DNA of 64,000 nt from Saprospira sp. CCB-QB6 (GCF_028464065.1 NZ_CP116808.1:2001501-2065500), one strand, 5' to 3'; shown: positions 16,591 to 25,559, counted from the first letter of the stretch. Program-made: numbers and translations. Notes: generated by a model not told the origin, from the letters alone.

Positions 16591-16711
16591 TTTGGGGCTG
16601 CCCCGCCCTTTGGGCGGGTCGGGCCATTGCGCAGCTCGCTGTTCGCTCGGCCCTGCAGCCCTTCGGGCTTTGGTCTGCCGCCTGCGGCGGCCCTGCTACA
16701 GCCCCTCAGCC
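16591..16711 (-). repeat. Dispersed multi-hairpin element, copy 6a (reverse)
   Basis: Second-type tail (GGGGCTGCCCCGCCC-TTT-GGGCGGG), hairpin 2 CAGCCC-TTC-GGGCTTT, hairpin 1 GCCGCC-TGC-GGCGGC, head ending CCCCTCAGCC. It forms a head-to-head pair with copy 6b. Confidence 0.85.
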
Positions 16712-16751
16712 TGCGGCCCTCCGGGCCTGTAGGACGAAGAAGTCCAGATTA

Positions 16752-16917
16752 GCAGGCGGCGAAGCCGCCGCAAAGGAGCGAAGCGACTGGCCTAGGGATG
16801 GAAACTGGGGCGGCGCAGCCGCAGACCCAGGGGCTGAAGCGCAGCGAAAGGCCCGCAGGGCCGAGCAGACCTGCGAGCCAGTGCACAGCCCGGCCGCCGA
16901 AGGCGGCAGGCCCCAAA
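16752..16917 (+). repeat. Dispersed multi-hairpin element, copy 6b (forward)
   Basis: Begins with AGGCGGC-GAA-GCCGCCG and GGAGCGAAGCGAC, head GGCCTAGGGATGG, hairpin 1 GGCGGC-GCA-GCCGC, a longer imperfect hairpin 2 (GGGGCTGAAGCGCAGCGAAA), and ends GGCCCCAAAT two bases before the stop codon of the minus-strand RND gene. Confidence 0.8.
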
Positions 16918-16919
16918 TC

Positions 16920-19259
16920 CTAATCCTTATGAATGGCCCGCAACATGACAGGAATGATAAAGACATCGCAAATGAGGGCCGAAAATAGCGTCGAGCTAAT
17001 CAATAAACCAATGGTGACCGCCGGCGGATTGGAAGAAAAGAGCAGAATCAAAAAGCCAAAAAATAAAATGACCGAAGTTAAGGTAACCGCTTTGCCCGTC
17101 TCCCTTAAGGTCAGCTTTAAGGCCTCATCAGTGCTTAACCCCCTCCTTTTCATCAACTGATAACGACCCAAAATATGAATGGTGTCATCGACCGCAATGC
17201 CGAAAATAATGGCAAAAACAATGGCTACTCCAGCCTCTAAAGGAATCTGTAAATAGCCCAAAATAGCCCCAGCAATCAATAATGGCAAAATGTTGGGGAC
17301 CAAGGCCACCACAATCATCTTGAGGTTGCGATACAATAAAGCCATCAATAAACTAATGACCAAAATGGCAAATCCCAAACCCTTGAGTAAGGAGTCGCGC
17401 ACATAAATCGAGTTTTTGTCTACAATAACTCCTGTTCCCGTTTGCCGAAATTTAACCACATTCGTATCAATTTCCGTTTCCATAAAGGTTTGCATATCGG
17501 CCATAAAGGCCCGAATGCTATCGCCCCCAACATCGAGTAAACGGGCCGAAATCCGACCGTATTTTTGGTCCTCACTGACCAACATGCCCAGATTGTTGTT
17601 GTTCCCCAATTGCCCCGCCAACTTCTGGTATTTGAGAAAGTCTTTCTCCTTTTCAGGGAACTTAAAATAAGCCGATCGACCCGAATGAAAGGCCTGATGT
17701 AAGCTCTTATATAACCAACTAATAGAAGACGTGGATCGAATGGCTGGAGATTCCATCAGACGCTGCTCCACCTTGTCCATGGCCTGAATGACCTCAAAAT
17801 CTTCTAAACTATGATCGCCCTGAGCCATTACGGCCAACTCAAAAGGCCGAAACCCACTAAAGTTTTGCTCAAAGAAATGGAAGTCTTGGGTTACCTGCGC
17901 CCCCTTGGGCAAAATCTGCTTAATCTGGGTGTTGGTATTGACCTGCGCTACCCCAATTCCCGCCACAATAGCCACTGCGGCAATGCCTGCCACCACCCGC
18001 CAAGGATAGTTTTTGCTAGTAGCATGCACCCAATCAAAGAGACCATGCCATTGTTTGTTGCTTTCTCCCAATGGCCGCAATTTGATGATCTGATCCTTAT
18101 CAAAAAGGACCAAAAGTGTACAGCTAAACAGCATGACGGTCCCATAGGCTAACATCACTCCAATGGCCGCATTGACCCCAAAATTCTGAATGGGCCCCAA
18201 ACGAGAACTGAGTAGGGACAAAAAACCCACAGAGGTAGTAAAAGAGGTCAGAAAAACAGACATCCCAATCTCCTTGATGGTGGTTTGTATGGCTTCCGTT
18301 TTGCCCTTGCCCGCCGATAATTCATCTACATATTTGGACATGACGTGAATAACATCGGAGGTCCCAACGATAATCATGATAATAGGATAGAGCAGGGCCA
18401 TAGTGTCTAGCTCTCGGCCCAAAACGCCCAAAACCCCCACAAAGAGCAATAGCCCCAAAGCAATAGAAGTAAGGGAGATGAAAACGCCCCAAAATCGCCG
18501 AAAAATGAGCCACATGATCAGAAGAACCAAGAAAAAAGAGACCACCGTAGAGAGGATAAACTCCTTAATTTGCATCTGAACCAACTCGGTCTGAAAATTG
18601 GCCCGACCTAAAAAATGATAGTCCGAAAAGCCCATTTCCGCTAACTTGGCCCGCAAAGCAGCCATCAATTTTTCAGCCGGTGGCTGCTGAATGTTATCCA
18701 CCGTTTTGAGGATGACCACCAAGGTGTTGGCATCAGCCGAAATGAAGTTGTTGACCAAACGAGGGTCAGCCAATATTTTCTCTTTATCAGCAGCATAACG
18801 AGCCGTATCCTCCAAATGAATAGCGGGAATACTGGTAAAGGAAAAAGGCGTTTTTAACGGAAATTCAAGCTGCAAAAGAGAGTTGCTCTCTACAATGGGC
18901 CGCACTTTATAATGACCGTCTTCTTGCGTGAAAAGGGTTTTGCCCTCCTCCCAACGACTCAAACCAATTTTGGGTAGCTCAAATTCTATCGATCTGGCCG
19001 AAAGCGAAAACTCCCGCACTTTGGTCAAAAATTCTTGCTCAAATACCCCCTCTGGCCGATGCAAAGCCACCAATAAAAAGTTGTCGTCTGGCTCAAAACG
19101 CTGCTTAAATTCATTGTAAAATTCAAGGTCGGGGTCGCCCTTCGGAAAAAAGTCCTCAAAGTTAAAACTAAAGCCTAAACGACTACTAGCCGCCCAAGCC
19201 CCCAATAGCGAGAGGACCAAAAAACCGCTAATGATAATTTTTGGATAACGAATATACAT
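16920..19259 (-). CDS. RND/MMPL-type membrane exporter
   Basis: 779 residues arranged as two similar halves, each with one leading helix, a large extracytoplasmic loop and about five further helices. GTSDVIHVMSKYVDEL (first half) and FGIAVDDTIHILGRY (second half) carry the acidic residues of the predicted exporter group of the RND superfamily (MMPL/SSD type), used for proton-driven export of lipids or other hydrophobic compounds. There is no adaptor or outer-membrane channel gene beside it, which fits the single-component MMPL type. Substrate unknown. The 3' end touches repeat copy 6b and the 5' side faces copy 7. Confidence 0.85.
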   Translation of the reverse strand: MYIRYPKIIISGFLVLSLLGAWAASSRLGFSFNFEDFFPKGDPDLEFYNEFKQRFEPDDNFLLVALHRPEGVFEQEFLTKVREFSLSARSIEFELPKIGLSRWEEGKTLFTQEDGHYKVRPIVESNSLLQLEFPLKTPFSFTSIPAIHLEDTARYAADKEKILADPRLVNNFISADANTLVVILKTVDNIQQPPAEKLMAALRAKLAEMGFSDYHFLGRANFQTELVQMQIKEFILSTVVSFFLVLLIMWLIFRRFWGVFISLTSIALGLLLFVGVLGVLGRELDTMALLYPIIMIIVGTSDVIHVMSKYVDELSAGKGKTEAIQTTIKEIGMSVFLTSFTTSVGFLSLLSSRLGPIQNFGVNAAIGVMLAYGTVMLFSCTLLVLFDKDQIIKLRPLGESNKQWHGLFDWVHATSKNYPWRVVAGIAAVAIVAGIGVAQVNTNTQIKQILPKGAQVTQDFHFFEQNFSGFRPFELAVMAQGDHSLEDFEVIQAMDKVEQRLMESPAIRSTSSISWLYKSLHQAFHSGRSAYFKFPEKEKDFLKYQKLAGQLGNNNNLGMLVSEDQKYGRISARLLDVGGDSIRAFMADMQTFMETEIDTNVVKFRQTGTGVIVDKNSIYVRDSLLKGLGFAILVISLLMALLYRNLKMIVVALVPNILPLLIAGAILGYLQIPLEAGVAIVFAIIFGIAVDDTIHILGRYQLMKRRGLSTDEALKLTLRETGKAVTLTSVILFFGFLILLFSSNPPAVTIGLLISSTLFSALICDVFIIPVMLRAIHKD

Positions 19260-19290
19260 AGAATAGTTGTTAGTGTCTTTTTTGAAGGAT

Positions 19291-19446
19291 TTGGGGCCTC
19301 CTGCCTGCGGCAGGCGCTACGTTTACTCCCTTTGGTCGTCGAACTGCGGACTAAAGTCCTTGTTGTCGCAGCTCGCTGTTCGCTCGGCCCTTCGCCGCTT
19401 GCGGCTCGGTCTGGCCCTGCGGGCCACTGCTGCACATCGCTAGGCC
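19291..19446 (-). repeat. Dispersed multi-hairpin element, copy 7 (reverse)
   Basis: Carries an extra CGTCGAACTGCGGACTAAAG part in the tail, as in copies 4 and 14. Hairpin 2 CGCCGC-TTGC-GGCTCG, hairpin 1 GGCCC-TGC-GGGCC. A second CTTCGGTCGTTGAGCTGCAG fragment follows the head at 19450-19480. It lies between divergent genes. Confidence 0.85.
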
Positions 19447-19654
19447 ATTCAGTTACTCCCTTCGGTCGTTGAGCTGCAGCTTTTTTGGACCAAAAACAGC
19501 GGCCTCAAATCCGCAGTTTTAACAGCCGTTTAAGATAAAAGTCAAGACAAATTGAATTTTTTTTCAAAAAATTGCTTTTGCAGGGTAACAAAATCAGAAA
19601 AATGGCCATAAAGAGGCAGTAAAAGTTCTGATAAGTTAGTTAAGTTAGGTCTAA

Positions 19655-19692
19655 GGGAGTTTCCAAAACAAGTTTGGAAGTTCCCTTTTTTT
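19655..19692 (+). terminator. Orphan plus-strand terminator in an intergenic gap
   Basis: GGGAGTTTCCAAA (19655-19667) pairs along its full 13 positions (two wobble pairs) with TTTGGAAGTTCCC (19673-19685) and runs into seven T residues. No plus-strand gene lies upstream within the gap (19447-19654), which is AT-rich and has no ORF I would support. It may end a small RNA or attenuate the next gene, which starts 48 bases further. Confidence 0.7.
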
Positions 19693-19740
19693 ATGCCCTG
19701 ATCGTAAGAAAAAAACTTTTTTCTAAAAATAGAATATGAT

Positions 19741-20544
19741 ATGAAGGACTGTTTTTTACTAATTTTTTGCTCTTTGTTCTTGCCTCTGGGACTTTCCGCC
19801 CAGCAAAACCTCAGCTTTGAGGATTGGGCCCTAGATAGCCAAGGTATAGAACAACCGCTGGGCTGGCAGACCAATAATGTATATGTTCCCTTAATTTCAG
19901 TCAATAAAAGTAGTCTAGCTAGCGAGGGACAGTATAGCGTTCATCTTTCCTCAAATGCTTTTCCCCCAGAAGGGCGAGCGCCGGGGCATTTATATACTAG
20001 CTTTAGCCTAAACCAAGCCCTGCAAGGCTTATCTTTTGATTTGCAAGTAGACAGTCTCCGAGATGGGGCCTATATTGAGCTAAACATACAGGCTTATCAG
20101 CAAGGGCAGCTCGTTTATACAGATACCATTCAGTTTAATCGCTTGCAAACGAATTGGTCCAGACGCTATATCAATATTCCTCCGCAAACTATGGATAGTT
20201 TTCGTCTAGAGTTTATTGCAAAAACGTTCCAAACAGGCTTTGGCTATGAAGGCTATGCAAGCTGCTATATTGATGATATTCGTTTGTCTCAGGCTAGTAG
20301 CATTCGCTCTTTTGTAGAAAATACATTTTCTTTTTATCCACGCCCCGCCCAAGACAGAATCTGGCTCAAGGAGATCGAGCAGCTCGATTTTGAGCCCCGT
20401 TTATACAGTTTGCAAGGGCAGCTAATTCGCTCTTGGACCAAAAACAGCCAAGAACTAGATATATCAGGTTTGGCGGCAGGTCAGTATTTGCTAGTACTGC
20501 AAACGGCTAAAGGAGCCTATAGTCAAATTTTGCAGGTTCACTAG
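19741..20544 (+). CDS. Secreted protein with type-A T9SS sorting domain
   Basis: 267 residues. Signal peptide (1-20, ending LSAQ). Residues 22-180 form a carbohydrate-binding-like beta-sandwich (NLSFEDWALDSQGIEQPLGW ... YINIPPQ ... YIDDIRL), a pattern seen in PCMD/CBM-like exported proteins. Residues about 195-267 are a Por secretion C-terminal domain of type A (FSFYPRPAQDRIWLKE ... LYSLQGQLIRSW ... LDISGLAAGQYLLVLQT). It should be exported through T9SS and its tail cleaved. The gene is single. Confidence 0.82.
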   Translation: MKDCFLLIFCSLFLPLGLSAQQNLSFEDWALDSQGIEQPLGWQTNNVYVPLISVNKSSLASEGQYSVHLSSNAFPPEGRAPGHLYTSFSLNQALQGLSFDLQVDSLRDGAYIELNIQAYQQGQLVYTDTIQFNRLQTNWSRRYINIPPQTMDSFRLEFIAKTFQTGFGYEGYASCYIDDIRLSQASSIRSFVENTFSFYPRPAQDRIWLKEIEQLDFEPRLYSLQGQLIRSWTKNSQELDISGLAAGQYLLVLQTAKGAYSQILQVH

Positions 20545-20595
20545 TTGCTGTTTTACTAAGCGAAAGGTCCTTGCTGCGGGCTTTCCCGCAACATC

Positions 20596-20722
20596 GGCTG
20601 AGGGGCTGTAGCAGGGCCGCCGCAGGCGGCAGACCAAAGCGGCTTTGCCGCTGCAGGGCCGAGCAGACCTGCGAGCTGCGCAATGGCCCGACCCGCCCGC
20701 AGGGCGGGGCAGCCCCAAAAAA
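20596..20722 (+). repeat. Dispersed multi-hairpin element, copy 8 (forward)
   Basis: Head GGCTGAGGGGCTGTAGCAG, hairpin 1 GGCCGCC-GCA-GGCGGC, hairpin 2 AAAGCGGC-TTT-GCCGCTG, second-type tail. It fills the space between two convergent genes and ends 2 bases from the stop codon of the minus-strand gene. A palindrome GCGGG-CTTT-CCCGC precedes it. Confidence 0.85.
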
Positions 20723-20724
20723 CA

Positions 20725-22377
20725 CTAGTTCAATTTGTAGAGAATCAGCCGTTCATTGCGATAAATGACTTGATAGTGCTTAGCTAGGCTATCGGCAATG
20801 GGGCTAGAGACTTCATAATCTTCTGTATCGAGCAAAACATAGGGAAAATGAGGACCAAAATTGGCCTGCTCCTGACTGCCAGCAAAGGGCATGGGGCAGG
20901 CCAATTTGCGTTTGGCCCGCAAAAAATAGTATTGCAAAAGGGGCTTGTCATAACGGGCAAAACTATAGCAAACTTTAGCTTGAGGGTCGGCCAAAAGGAG
21001 TTGGGCAATCTTTTGGGCCTCGGCATCGAGGGGGCGGCTCCAATGCAAAAAATAATGTCCCCGACTAGCCCAAAATTGTAGCCCTAGAACTAACCCAAGG
21101 GGGAGAATAAATGCTTTTTTAAAGGGCCTTTTGGCCAAGGCCAAGCCCAAATAGGGCAAAAAAAACAAATAGAGATAGCAAAAAATGCGGTAGGGCCATT
21201 GTTGGTCCAAAAAAGGCAGCAAAATGGGCCAAAGCAGAGAAAAAGCTAGCCAATAGCCTCTTTTGTTTACTAAGGGCAAAAGGCCCAAAACAAGCAGTAA
21301 ATAGGGCCAAAAAAGCGGCAGGCCACGGCCCCAAAATTGCCAATCAATCAGGCGGTAGAGATAGAAGTAGGTAGAGCCTAGACTTTGTCCAGAATCCGCC
21401 GCGGCCCCCGCCAAAATCTGAGCCCCATTGGCCAAGATAAAAGGACTGTATAAAAGGAGGCTGCCCAAGGCAAACAAAAGCTGTTGGCGCCACCAATTGG
21501 CCTGCCCAAAGCGAGAAAGGGCCAGGCCCAAATAAGGCAAAACAAAAATGGGATTGCTGTAAATACCGCCCCAAGCCAAAAGGAGCAAAAGCGGCCAAAG
21601 TTGCTGCTTGTCTTGCCCATCAGCCCAAAGATAAGTCCCCAGAAAAAAGAGTAAGATGCCGTAACCACGGCCCAAAATGCCATAAATATAAATTGGAGGA
21701 GCTAGGGCCAAAAGCGCTAAAATAGCCAGCCCCCAGCGCCAGCCAAACAAGCGCCGATAATACCAATAACTAAAGAACAACAGCCCAAAAATAGCCCAAA
21801 AAGAAGGCAGTCGAAGGTCCCAAGGACCCGCTACACCCAACTGATGCAACAGACTACTGCAAAAGGTATAGAGGATGTGGTTGTTGTTGGGACTAATCAA
21901 ACTAAAGAGCGGCGAGCGGCTACTAAAATGCAAAAAGCTCCAGGCTTCATCGTATTCTATGGGCAGTTGCTGAATTTGGTAGAGCGTACTGAGGGACCAA
22001 AAGCATAAAATGGGCAAGAAAAAGGCCCATTCTATGGGCTTCGTTTGCCTAAACTCTTGGCGAATAAGTTGGCCCCAAAGACTCAGCTGCTGTACAGAAG
22101 CAGGCCGCCAAATTGCTCGTTTTTTGTAGGCATAAACCAAAAAAGTAAGATAGCCAAGAACCAAAAAGGGTAAACTATAGCCTACAAACAGCCAGCGGCT
22201 TTTGGGAAAATAATCTTGCTTAAAACGATCTAGCCAATCACTTTTACCGGCCCAAGCCAAAAGTAATTGAGCAAAGGCCTCATAGTCTAGCCCCCAAAAT
22301 AAATAGGCCAAAAGGGCAAATCCCCCTAGGCCTAATAGCGCCCCAAAAAGGGCCAAAGTAGTTAAGCATTTTTGCAT
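20725..22377 (-). CDS. GT39-like polytopic membrane glycosyltransferase
   Basis: 550 residues with about 12 hydrophobic segments. After the first extended loop comes PIEYDEAWSFLHFSS, with the DE pair of GT-C fold transferases, and later GPWDLRLPSFWAIFG, comparable with the RLPS motif in the gene at 1-1055. The C-terminal ~90 residues are soluble. It should transfer a sugar from a lipid-phosphate carrier outside the inner membrane; substrate unknown. Its start codon directly abuts the stop of the 102-residue coiled-coil gene, so it is the last gene of a recG-led run. Confidence 0.7.
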   Translation of the reverse strand: MQKCLTTLALFGALLGLGGFALLAYLFWGLDYEAFAQLLLAWAGKSDWLDRFKQDYFPKSRWLFVGYSLPFLVLGYLTFLVYAYKKRAIWRPASVQQLSLWGQLIRQEFRQTKPIEWAFFLPILCFWSLSTLYQIQQLPIEYDEAWSFLHFSSRSPLFSLISPNNNHILYTFCSSLLHQLGVAGPWDLRLPSFWAIFGLLFFSYWYYRRLFGWRWGLAILALLALAPPIYIYGILGRGYGILLFFLGTYLWADGQDKQQLWPLLLLLAWGGIYSNPIFVLPYLGLALSRFGQANWWRQQLLFALGSLLLYSPFILANGAQILAGAAADSGQSLGSTYFYLYRLIDWQFWGRGLPLFWPYLLLVLGLLPLVNKRGYWLAFSLLWPILLPFLDQQWPYRIFCYLYLFFLPYLGLALAKRPFKKAFILPLGLVLGLQFWASRGHYFLHWSRPLDAEAQKIAQLLLADPQAKVCYSFARYDKPLLQYYFLRAKRKLACPMPFAGSQEQANFGPHFPYVLLDTEDYEVSSPIADSLAKHYQVIYRNERLILYKLN

Positions 22378-22686
22378 CTACTTCTTTTTGAGCTCTTCTA
22401 TTATAATGCGTAATTGGTCAATCTCCTGTTTGAGGGCAATAGGTTGTTTGGGCGCCCAGTCTTGTTCACTGAAGCGGTCGTCCATGACAATATGCTCCAA
22501 ATTGGCCAATCGTTGTTCATATTCTTTTTGGGCTTTTTCTAGCTGTTCTAGCTTTTCGTCTAAGCGAGCAAAGAGGTCGACTTGCTCTTCGCGTTCTTTT
22601 TCTTTCTTAGAGGCTGGAACTACTATGATAATGAAGACAAAAATAATGACTGCCACCACAAAGGCTAAGAGTAGAATAGTAGGCAT
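22378..22686 (-). CDS. Small membrane-anchored coiled-coil protein A
   Basis: 102 residues: one N-terminal membrane helix (about 3-25, ILLLAFVVAVIIFVFIIIVV), a charged stretch KKEKEREEQ, then a coiled coil (about 38-65, LEQLEKAQKEYEQRLANLEH) and a second one at the end. The plan resembles PspB-type proteins, but I see no family signature. It sits 4 bases after the related gene at 22691-22969 and abuts the GT39-like start. Function unknown. Confidence 0.65.
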   Translation of the reverse strand: MPTILLLAFVVAVIIFVFIIIVVPASKKEKEREEQVDLFARLDEKLEQLEKAQKEYEQRLANLEHIVMDDRFSEQDWAPKQPIALKQEIDQLRIIIEELKKK

Positions 22687-22690
22687 AAGA

Positions 22691-22969
22691 TTACTTTTTA
22701 TCGGCTTTGCGCAAAATATCTAGCTCTTCTACTGAAAGCGAGATTTTGTCTTTTTCTCCAGCATTTTCTAGTTCTGCAATGCGCTCTTCTAACAATTCTT
22801 GCTGTTGAAAAAGGTGGCCAATTTGCCGTTTGAGTTGGTCAATTTCTTCTTGTTTGCCACCGCTGTTTAGTTCCATTTTTCGCATCTTACTTCTATAGGA
22901 TAAAAAGATGGCCAATAGCGGAATAGAGAAAACCATAACTACGGAGACCAAGCCGATAAGCTCTTCCAT
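22691..22969 (-). CDS. Small membrane-anchored coiled-coil protein B
   Basis: 92 residues: an N-terminal membrane helix (about 5-25), a basic stop-transfer segment (SYRSKMRKME), then a coiled coil (KQEEIDQLKRQIGHLFQQQE and onwards to 65). Same design as its downstream neighbour, so the two are probably ancient duplicates or partners. PspB-like in outline only. It lies 11 bases after recG. Confidence 0.65.
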   Translation of the reverse strand: MEELIGLVSVVMVFSIPLLAIFLSYRSKMRKMELNSGGKQEEIDQLKRQIGHLFQQQELLEERIAELENAGEKDKISLSVEELDILRKADKK

Positions 22970-22980
22970 AAAACTGGGGA

Positions 22981-25089
22981 TTAAGAGATTTTACTAAAGG
23001 TTCTTTGCTTTTGGGCATGCAAAAGCTCGCGTTTGAGCGGCAGGTTTTCGGGCTTTTCAAAGAGGGGATCTTGGGCCACAATTTCTTTGGCTAAGTTTCT
23101 GGCTGTTTGCAAAATTCGGCCATCTTTGGCCAAATCGGCTAGGCGCAAACTCAAGATACCCGACTGCTGAGTGCCGTCAATACTTCCCGGTCCTCTCAAT
23201 TTAAGGTCTGCTTCCGCAATTTCAAAACCATCTGTCGTTTTGCACATGGTTTTCATGCGAAAACGGCCTTCTTTTGACAATTTATAGCCCGTCATCAAAA
23301 TACAATAGGCCTCTCCACCTCCTCGGCCTACTCTTCCCCGAAGCTGATGTAGCTGGGCCAAACCAAAACGCTCGGCATTTTCAATGACCATTAGGGTCGC
23401 ATTGGGCACATTTACCCCAACTTCAATTACCGTAGTGGCCATGAGGATCTGTGTTTCGCCCTTAGCAAAACGCTGCATCTCATAATCTTTGTCCTCCGCT
23501 TTTTGGCGGCCATGTACCACACTAATTTGATATTGCGGCTGGGGAAATTCTCTTAAAATGCTCTCATAACCCTCCATCAAGTTTTTAATTTCGGCCAAGG
23601 CATCTGATTCCGATTCTTCAATTAATGGATAAACGATATAGACCTGATGGCCCTTGGCAATTTGCTCTTTTATTTGCCCAAATACCCAAAGTCGACTACT
23701 CTCAAATTTGTGGGAGGTCTGAATAGGCAAACGGCCCGGAGGCATTTCATCAATAGCCGAAACCTCTAAGTCGCCATAAACCGTCATGGCCAAGGTGCGA
23801 GGAATGGGCGTGGCGGTCATGACCAAAATATGAGGCGGTCCAGCCGCATTTTTTTTCCACATTTTGGCCCTTTGCATCACCCCAAAACGGTGTTGCTCAT
23901 CAATAATGACAAGACCCAAGTTCTTAAATACTACAGCATCCTCAATTAATGCGTGGGTGCCAATGAGAATATGGATGCGCCCCTCGGCCAAATCTTCTAG
24001 CAATTCTCTGCGCTGAACGCCCTTGATAGAACCCGTGAGCAACTCAATCCGAATATCAAGTCCCTCGGCCATTTTGAGCAGGGACTCAAAGTGCTGCTGG
24101 GCCAAAATTTCGGTAGGCGCCATTAATGCCGCCTGAAAGTCGTTGTCTAGCGCCATAAGCATCGACATAAAGCCGACCACGGTTTTTCCACTGCCCACAT
24201 CGCCTTGCAAAAGGCGGTTCATCTGCTGGCCCGAGCCAAGGTCCTTGCGGATTTCTCGAAGCACTCGCTTTTGAGCGCCAGTCAGCTCAAATTTGAGGTT
24301 GTTTTGGTAAAAGCCATTGAAAAAGTCGCCAATAAGGGGAAACAAATGCCCTTTGGTCTCCAGTTGTTTGAGGCTTTTGCGTTGCAAAATGCGCAATTGC
24401 AAAAAGAAGAGTTCCTCAAAAATAAAGCGTTTGCGAGCAAGGTCTTTTTGGGCCAGGGTTTTAGGAAAATGAATGCCAATCAGCGCATCCATACGGCTGG
24501 GCAGCTTCATGCTATCGAGCAAATATTGGGGCAGGGTTTCGGGCAAATGCTCAGGTTCCTTATAAATTGGAATCAGGGCATTGCGGATAATTTTATGCAG
24601 GTCCTTAGACTTAATCCGCTTGCTGGCCATTTTTTCCGTCACCCGATAAACGGCATCCATCCGAGGCGCTAGGCTACTATTTTTGGTGGTTAGCGGCTCC
24701 AATTCGGGATGAGTAATGCTTAGGTTGCGGCCAAACTGCTGCACCTTGCCATAAATCACGTATTCAATGCCCGTTTGCAGTTGTTTCACCCAATTTAGGC
24801 CCCTAAACCAAACCAGCTCAATTTGGCCCGTATCATCTCTAAAAATGCCGACCATCCGCTTTTTTGCGCCCTCGCCATGGCTATCAATTCGGCGCAAAAT
24901 TCCTCGAATTTGCACCGGGGTTTCATTGGCCTCCAACTCCCCAATTTTATGAAAAACGCTACGGTCAATATAGCGAAAAGGGTAGTTCATGAGCAGTTGC
25001 TCTAGGGTGAAAATCCCCAGCTCCTTTTTGAGTAAATCGGCCTTTTGTGGCCCAACTCCCTTGACGTATTCTATAGATTTTTCTAACAT
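22981..25089 (-). CDS. recG: ATP-dependent DNA helicase RecG
   Basis: 702 residues, the normal length. Wedge/OB domain in the first ~270 residues, then helicase motifs: LLQGDVGSGKT (motif I, about 295), IIDEQHRFG (motif II), TATPIPRTLAMT (motif III), and QLRGRVGRGG (motif VI). It remodels stalled forks and Holliday junctions. The frame is open 44 codons further upstream to 25221, but those codons lie inside repeat copy 9; the methionine at 25089 (MLEKSIEYVKGVG) gives the standard N-terminus. It is the first gene of a run with two coiled-coil proteins and a GT39-like gene. Confidence 0.95.
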   Translation of the reverse strand: MLEKSIEYVKGVGPQKADLLKKELGIFTLEQLLMNYPFRYIDRSVFHKIGELEANETPVQIRGILRRIDSHGEGAKKRMVGIFRDDTGQIELVWFRGLNWVKQLQTGIEYVIYGKVQQFGRNLSITHPELEPLTTKNSSLAPRMDAVYRVTEKMASKRIKSKDLHKIIRNALIPIYKEPEHLPETLPQYLLDSMKLPSRMDALIGIHFPKTLAQKDLARKRFIFEELFFLQLRILQRKSLKQLETKGHLFPLIGDFFNGFYQNNLKFELTGAQKRVLREIRKDLGSGQQMNRLLQGDVGSGKTVVGFMSMLMALDNDFQAALMAPTEILAQQHFESLLKMAEGLDIRIELLTGSIKGVQRRELLEDLAEGRIHILIGTHALIEDAVVFKNLGLVIIDEQHRFGVMQRAKMWKKNAAGPPHILVMTATPIPRTLAMTVYGDLEVSAIDEMPPGRLPIQTSHKFESSRLWVFGQIKEQIAKGHQVYIVYPLIEESESDALAEIKNLMEGYESILREFPQPQYQISVVHGRQKAEDKDYEMQRFAKGETQILMATTVIEVGVNVPNATLMVIENAERFGLAQLHQLRGRVGRGGGEAYCILMTGYKLSKEGRFRMKTMCKTTDGFEIAEADLKLRGPGSIDGTQQSGILSLRLADLAKDGRILQTARNLAKEIVAQDPLFEKPENLPLKRELLHAQKQRTFSKIS

Positions 25090-25110
25090 AAAGCGCTGCT
25101 TTTCTATTTT

Positions 25111-25275
25111 TTTTGGGGCCTCCGCTGCGGCTACGCCTTGCGGCGCTCCCTTTCGTGGCTCGCAGGTCTGCTCGGCCCTTCGGCAGCAAAGCTGCCTCGG
25201 TCTGCCGCTTTGCGGCACCACTACAGGCAGCTAGGCCAGTCGCTTCGCTCCTTTGCGGCGGCTTAGCCGCCTGCT
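25111..25275 (-). repeat. Dispersed multi-hairpin element, copy 9 (reverse)
   Basis: First-type tail with GGGGCCTCCGC, hairpin 2 CGGCAGC-AAA-GCTGCCTC, first hairpin TGCCGC-TTT-GCGGCA, and GTCGCTTCGCTCC plus GGCGGC-TTA-GCCGCC after the head. It lies immediately upstream of recG. Confidence 0.85.
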
Positions 25276-25402
25276 AAACGTCTTTGGACCAACTTGCTGT
25301 AGTTCAAAAATAAGCCTACAACAAAATAAACGCAAGTTTTAAATTGATTTTGTCTTTTGGGGGCAATAAAAAAGAGAGCAAAGTCCATCTTTTGCTCTCT
25401 AG

Positions 25403-25557
25403 AGAGGGGGCGAAGCCCCCTTTGGCCCAGCGCTGCGAAGGGGGGCGGCATAGCCGCAGACCGAGGGCGAAACGCAGTGAAGCCCGAAGGGCCGAGCGAA
25501 TAGCGAGCCCCGCAGCATAGCGGCGGCCAGCATTGCTGGCCGCGGGCCCCAAAAAAA
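25403..25557 (+). repeat. Dispersed multi-hairpin element, copy 10 (forward)
   Basis: Starts with GGGGGC-GAA-GCCCCC, has a GCGGC-ATA-GCCGC first hairpin, an enlarged hairpin 2 (GAGGGC ... GCCCGA), and a third-type tail with GCGGCGGCCAGC-ATT-GCTGGCCGC ending GGGCCCCAAAAAAA, two bases from a stop codon. Confidence 0.8.
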
Positions 25558-25559
25558 CA

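Noticed and set aside
19291-19300. TTTTGGGG/CCCCAAAA ends as telomere-like repeats
   Set aside because: Single, not tandem, and always attached to the element's tail hairpin.
25090-25221. 44-residue N-terminal extension of RecG; likewise 98 residues before PorX (36500-36793) and 63 before the TraB protein (38979-39167)
   Set aside because: The extra codons lie within dispersed elements, which are GC-rich and poor in stop codons. The internal methionines give the standard family N-termini or signal peptides.
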